From Halanaerobiales bacterium (GTDB lineage: Bacteria > Bacillota_F > Halanaerobiia > DY22613): a stretch of 15,363 bases of DNA. Position numbers and translations under genes: made by a program. The notes beneath the pieces were generated by a model. It saw only the letters and a list, made by a program, of their open reading frames with translations, ran no database searches and had not been told where the DNA came from. The stretch spans positions 1-15,363 of the forward strand of contig JAGMES010000102.1 in assembly GCA_023128035.1 (NCBI GenBank), in the 5' to 3' direction. Below are positions 11,921-15,363 of this stretch, one piece after another; position 1 is the first letter of the stretch, and every line of letters starts with the position of its first letter.

Positions 11921-12046
11921 TTAACCTCTCCTTTTTTTTCTTTTTTTTAACATTTTTTTTATTTCTGATATTTCTTTTTTATCTATTTTTTTTCTTATCT
12001 TTGATTTTTTTGTAGGTTTATTCCTTCCGCATCCGCAACCAGCCAT
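11921..12046 (-). CDS. Very basic 41-residue protein with CGCG N-terminus
   Basis: ATG at 12046 has a strong Shine-Dalgarno site (AGGAGC, 7 nt upstream). The product begins MAGCGCGRNKPTKKSK and ends KMLKKRKKRRG: about half its residues are Lys or Arg, and the two cysteines sit in a CxC at the N-terminus, possibly a metal or disulfide site. The stop TAA is immediately followed, in the same frame, by the ATG of the next gene. The coding strand contains three runs of eight A (complement of 11932-11939, 11941-11948 and 11953-11960). Small CxCG basic proteins occur among phage structural genes; a nucleic-acid-binding or head/tail-filling role is only a guess. Confidence 0.7.
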   Translation of the reverse strand: MAGCGCGRNKPTKKSKIRKKIDKKEISEIKKMLKKRKKRRG

Positions 12047-12072
12047 ATTTTTGCTCCTAAAATTTATATCTA

Positions 12073-15000
12073 TTATAGTAATACTAAATCATAACCCCAA
12101 ATACCCCATCTGCAATCTTCGTAATAATCTGCAAGGTAAGGATAACTACCTTCAGTAATTTTCCATATTGTTTGAGTAGTTGACTCTGTTGAACTTATAT
12201 TCCAACCAGCAGAAAGATAAGTACTTAAAGTTTTAAGTTGTTCTGTAGTTTTTCCACCGAAGTCATATGGATTAAGGGAAGTCAAAGTATTTTGATTTCT
12301 CATACATCCACTTTGATAAGGTATTGGATACTGAGTAGTAAGATAACCGTATAGACCAATACAACCAATTGAATCATGCGTTGTGTATATATATGTTAAG
12401 CTGCCAACTCCGCAACAATGTTTAAAAATAGTATCTATTGGGTCTACTTGAACATTCCCTATCAGTTGTCCAAGATTCCAAGTATTCCAAGACCCAGGAG
12501 CACAGGGAGGGTCTGTTTCTAATTCAGCAGTAGTAATTGAAACATTAACAAAGCAATTAGATATTGTCTTGACTGTTGTCCCTGATGCTTTATAATAAGC
12601 AAACATTCCCCCGATAGTTGCAATAGACTGATTGCAATAACCATAGACAGATATTGAGCAACCTGATATATAGATTCTATTGACAGTACTATTAACTTCC
12701 GATTTTGATAAAATTGCGATAGAAGCATGTGCCTGTGTTTTGTCAGTAGTTGTTATGTCGCAACCAGTAACTCGTATTTCTGAATAAATGTTTACCGAAG
12801 AGGTTGAGTCCCCATTAATAAGCGAAGCATTACTTTTAGCTACTTTCATTTCACAATTGCTAAAAATTAAATTCTCGAAAGTTGTTGTTTTTGCAAGCTT
12901 AGCAATTGGATGACAACCAAAAAAACAATTCACATTTAAATTATCAAAATGAACATTACTTATTTTTGCGTTATATAAACTATCAAAAAGAATTGTTACA
13001 TTGTATATTGTCGGAGTATCAACTGTAGCATTATGTATTTTAAATCCGTGACCATACAATATACCTGTGAAGTTTGCAGTTATAGGAGTAAAACTGCCTC
13101 CCAAATCAATATCATTCATCAAGTGATAACACCCATTTTTATCTAACTCCATATCCTGTAAATCTGCTTTATCATAAACATAGTAAACTGTTTTAGATCC
13201 GCAGTCAGTTGGTCCATCTAAACATTCCTCGCAATCCTCATATATAGTAACTGGGAGGCTAATTAATTTATCATTAACTGTTAGTTGTCTTATATCTATT
13301 TCTTCTGGTAATGCTCGATAACAATAACCATCATATTTAAACGACAAACCATCTTTAGGTACAGTTCTTCTGTAAAATAAATTTTCAAAGCCGCAAGGAG
13401 TACAGGGAATACAAGGATGCACCTTTAAATCATAATCATCTATCCAATAATAACTTGAATTACAACTCATATTAAAATAGAATTTTGGAGTTGTCCCATT
13501 CTTTCTAATTCTAATATAGAACCTATTTTTATCTAACATTGGAGAAGTGGCTAAAAGAGTTTTGTAGTTCCAACATTCTGAAATTCTATTTTGCCCATAG
13601 TTTACTACTTTATCATTTACGTATAAAATAGCATCTCCTGAATATACAAAAAAATTAATACAAACTCTTGTTTGCCAGACCCACATCCCACCATCGCGTT
13701 GCACTTCAGGTAGACTATTATCATCTCCAAAAATTCTTGTTAAGTTAAAACTTTGATAATAGTCCTCAGTAGTCTGATTTGAAGCGTACATGTAATGAGC
13801 ACCTGTTGAACAGTCTAAAGTAAATGGAGGCATATAAGAGGTTTCGCATTCATAGCCAAACGGAAGAAAGTTATAACTCTGCCAACCTTGAGTTGCATCA
13901 TGATAAATACAAACGCTATCATCATTAACAATAGATGGATTCTCTAGTGAATCACCTGATGACGGGTCTATATAGTCTTCCCAATAGTTACTCAGACCAC
14001 AAACACAATCACCACCATCGTAACAGTCTATATATCGCTGATCTAAACAGTCCTCAATTTCCAATTGCTCCTCTATTGTCAAATCAGAAGGATAACAAGC
14101 TCTATATTCATAATCATAAACTATCTTATTAATAAGAGTAGTCCCCTCACCCGAATTGTACAGAAAGTCAATAGCATCTTGGGTTATTGCAGTTTTATAA
14201 ACTCTAATATCTTGTATCCAACCTGTCCAATAGTCAGTAAAATCAGTACCAACTACTAAATGATAGTCAGTATTAGTCATTGTATAACTACTTGGGTCTT
14301 CAGAATCATCATAACTTCCAACCAGTGAACTATTTATAAATAATTCTATATTAATTGCAGTACTTGGGTCAGAGTAATTAAAGACTAGAGTACAATGGTA
14401 CCATGTTCCATTAGACAGCCCAGAATGCGATATAAGAGCAGTTGTTTTATTGGTATTATTATACAAAGAAATAGTTCCGGAGGCGTAGGATAGAGACCAG
14501 CCGTCGTAAACGCCATCGCAGAGGATTGTGCCGTTACTATCTGCTTTAAACCAAAATGAATATGTATAATCTTCTCCAGCGATAAATCTATGGTCATAAT
14601 TATAGACATTATCATCATCCTCATAATCGCCAAAACTTGGGTCCGGTTCAAAATAATTATAACCACTTGGGTTATTATCATCATAGATAATATCAACGCC
14701 AGAACTTGGGTCCCAAGTATGATAAGGGAACTCTAATTCAGCTTCTATTTTTTCTCCTTCATATCTTGGAGGGCAGTCTATATAATTACTACCATCCAAG
14801 TATAAACAATTAACATCTTCTATAATCCCTTCTCTAGTTCCAGATGGGTCGTCTGTCATATTAATAGAATCTGTTGTTGAGATTCCCCAATTATCAGCCT
14901 GGGAAATGTCAAAGATCGAAGCATAGTCAGCATTATCAGCACAAAGTAAGTGCATATAACAATCATTAGATAGATAAATTGTTTCATCATTAATGGTAGC

Positions 15001-15363
15001 ATTGTAACAAACACCAGAACTCGGGTCTCCTAGTCCATAACCATCATAACAATTATTACCACAACTTGGATCTTCTAGAATATTGTAACCATAACAATCA
15101 CTTGAAGGATTAAATTCTATGATGATAGGATAGTTAGAGCCAGTCCACTCATCTTTCCAATTTGTTCTTATTTCATCTCCATAATCTGAATCAGGAATAA
15201 TATAAACATAACCTTCATATCTAATGGCAGAATCACCTACTACTCCATTTTCGTAGATTAAAAGCAAATCATCTTCTAGAATATAAGCATACAACTCTTC
15301 AGAATACAAATCATAATCATCGTACCAAGTATCTCTATAAACATTTACTCCGTCTTCGATTAT
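12073..15363 (-). CDS. Giant adhesin/tail protein with LamG and beta-helix (GLUG-like) regions (5' end cut by window)
   Basis: The frame is open through the right edge, so the true start lies outside the window and a TTG at 15309 is just an internal Leu. At least 1096 residues are present. Counting from that Leu as 1: residues 168-392 form a LamG-type lectin domain (LYLDGSNYIDCP, YTYSFWFKADSNGTIL, GTWYHCTLVFNY, IQDIRVYKTAITQDAIDFLY) carrying extra loops. Residues 400-680 are Cys-rich. Residues about 720-1078 look like a right-handed beta-helix of the GLUG type (LMNDIDLGGSFTPI, NFTGILYGHGFKIHNATV, ISNVHFDNLNVN, ending IWKITEGSYPYLADYY). Eleven [DN]PS motifs lie in the first 460 residues. Such multi-domain proteins bind cell surfaces; in a phage this would be a receptor-binding or tail-surface protein. 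It leads the 41-, 120- and 416-residue genes. Confidence 0.75.
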   Translation of the reverse strand: MIEDGVNVYRDTWYDDYDLYSEELYAYILEDDLLLIYENGVVGDSAIRYEGYVYIIPDSDYGDEIRTNWKDEWTGSNYPIIIEFNPSSDCYGYNILEDPSCGNNCYDGYGLGDPSSGVCYNATINDETIYLSNDCYMHLLCADNADYASIFDISQADNWGISTTDSINMTDDPSGTREGIIEDVNCLYLDGSNYIDCPPRYEGEKIEAELEFPYHTWDPSSGVDIIYDDNNPSGYNYFEPDPSFGDYEDDDNVYNYDHRFIAGEDYTYSFWFKADSNGTILCDGVYDGWSLSYASGTISLYNNTNKTTALISHSGLSNGTWYHCTLVFNYSDPSTAINIELFINSSLVGSYDDSEDPSSYTMTNTDYHLVVGTDFTDYWTGWIQDIRVYKTAITQDAIDFLYNSGEGTTLINKIVYDYEYRACYPSDLTIEEQLEIEDCLDQRYIDCYDGGDCVCGLSNYWEDYIDPSSGDSLENPSIVNDDSVCIYHDATQGWQSYNFLPFGYECETSYMPPFTLDCSTGAHYMYASNQTTEDYYQSFNLTRIFGDDNSLPEVQRDGGMWVWQTRVCINFFVYSGDAILYVNDKVVNYGQNRISECWNYKTLLATSPMLDKNRFYIRIRKNGTTPKFYFNMSCNSSYYWIDDYDLKVHPCIPCTPCGFENLFYRRTVPKDGLSFKYDGYCYRALPEEIDIRQLTVNDKLISLPVTIYEDCEECLDGPTDCGSKTVYYVYDKADLQDMELDKNGCYHLMNDIDLGGSFTPITANFTGILYGHGFKIHNATVDTPTIYNVTILFDSLYNAKISNVHFDNLNVNCFFGCHPIAKLAKTTTFENLIFSNCEMKVAKSNASLINGDSTSSVNIYSEIRVTGCDITTTDKTQAHASIAILSKSEVNSTVNRIYISGCSISVYGYCNQSIATIGGMFAYYKASGTTVKTISNCFVNVSITTAELETDPPCAPGSWNTWNLGQLIGNVQVDPIDTIFKHCCGVGSLTYIYTTHDSIGCIGLYGYLTTQYPIPYQSGCMRNQNTLTSLNPYDFGGKTTEQLKTLSTYLSAGWNISSTESTTQTIWKITEGSYPYLADYYEDCRWGIWGYDLVLL
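13930..15111 (-). repeat. Dispersed DPSxG-coding micro-repeats (11 copies)
   Basis: Copies at 15111 (NPSSD), 15072 (DPSCG), 15027 (DPSSG), 14850 (DPSG), 14712 (DPSSG), 14673 (NPSG), 14643 (DPSFG), 14370 (DPSTA), 14298 (DPSSY), 13968 (DPSSG) and 13941 (NPSI); each position is the first base read on the minus strand. Four share the exact 9-mer GACCCAAGT and two more differ by one base. They are irregularly spaced and stop before the beta-helix region. Confidence 0.6.

Noticed and set aside
12519..14696. Minus- and plus-strand ORFs inside the giant protein gene
   Set aside because: They are alternative frames of a long, domain-bearing gene with no independent start signals.
15307..15309. TTG as start codon of the giant protein
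   Set aside because: The frame continues open upstream to the window edge (reading IIEDGVNVYRDTWYDDYD before the TTG) and there is no ribosome binding site, so the TTG is internal.

Overview
The window looks like part of an AT-rich bacteriophage genome (or a phage-plasmid). It holds tail-fibre and adhesin-type structural genes, a DNA-modification and nuclease operon, a small early-type operon with a ribbon-helix-helix regulator, and a phage-encoded sigma-70-type factor. There are no tRNA genes, no ribosomal genes and no host housekeeping genes. Most genes have clear Shine-Dalgarno sites (AGGAG type), and several promoters are sigma-70-like with extended -10 elements (TGn-TATAnT). The host is therefore probably a bacterium with ordinary sigma-70 promoters rather than a Bacteroidetes member; its identity cannot be fixed from this window.

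Layout. (A) 1-3613, minus strand: a tail-fibre-like gene with a collagen-like stretch (cut by the left edge), a small hypothetical gene, a 420-bp non-coding region, then three small genes for membrane or helical proteins, two of which have predicted membrane segments. (B) 3698-4144, plus strand: a small membrane protein with a CxxC motif, followed by a strong promoter and a strong terminator that together bound a possible RNA of about 72 nt. (C) 4184-7474, minus strand: a five-gene operon of a winged-helix-like protein, an HNH endonuclease, a beta-class DNA methyltransferase, a possible PD-(D/E)XK-type nuclease and a small HTH protein. (D) 7475-8078: a 600-bp non-coding control region with divergent promoters, DnaA-box-like sites, AAGGTT repeats and longer GTATCCCC/GTATACAC repeats, which is a candidate replication origin. 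(E) 8079-9181, plus strand: four small genes ending in a terminator. (F) 9297-10175, minus strand: the sigma-like gene with its own promoter. (G) 10298-15363, minus strand: three adhesin/tail proteins (two with LamG-like lectin domains) and a very basic 41-residue protein. The largest gene runs off the right edge.

How it fits together. Five promoters share an AGTG element (AAAGTG in four) placed 13-14 bp before an extended -10 box. They lie in front of the methyltransferase operon, the early-type operon, the sigma gene and two apparent non-coding RNAs, so they may form one regulon of the phage. The most interesting signals are non-coding. The leader of the 281-residue gene next to the putative origin contains a 13-bp-arm stem-loop whose loop is complementary over 9 nt to sequence just upstream of the Shine-Dalgarno site, and over 7 nt to a second copy between the Shine-Dalgarno site and the start codon. 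This arrangement resembles the pseudoknot control of IncI/IncB plasmid replication initiators. A second is a compact two-hairpin RNA at 2352-2470 with its own promoter. At the protein level, a DPSxG motif is scattered through two adjacent tail proteins. All functional assignments come from motif reading only; no database search was possible.
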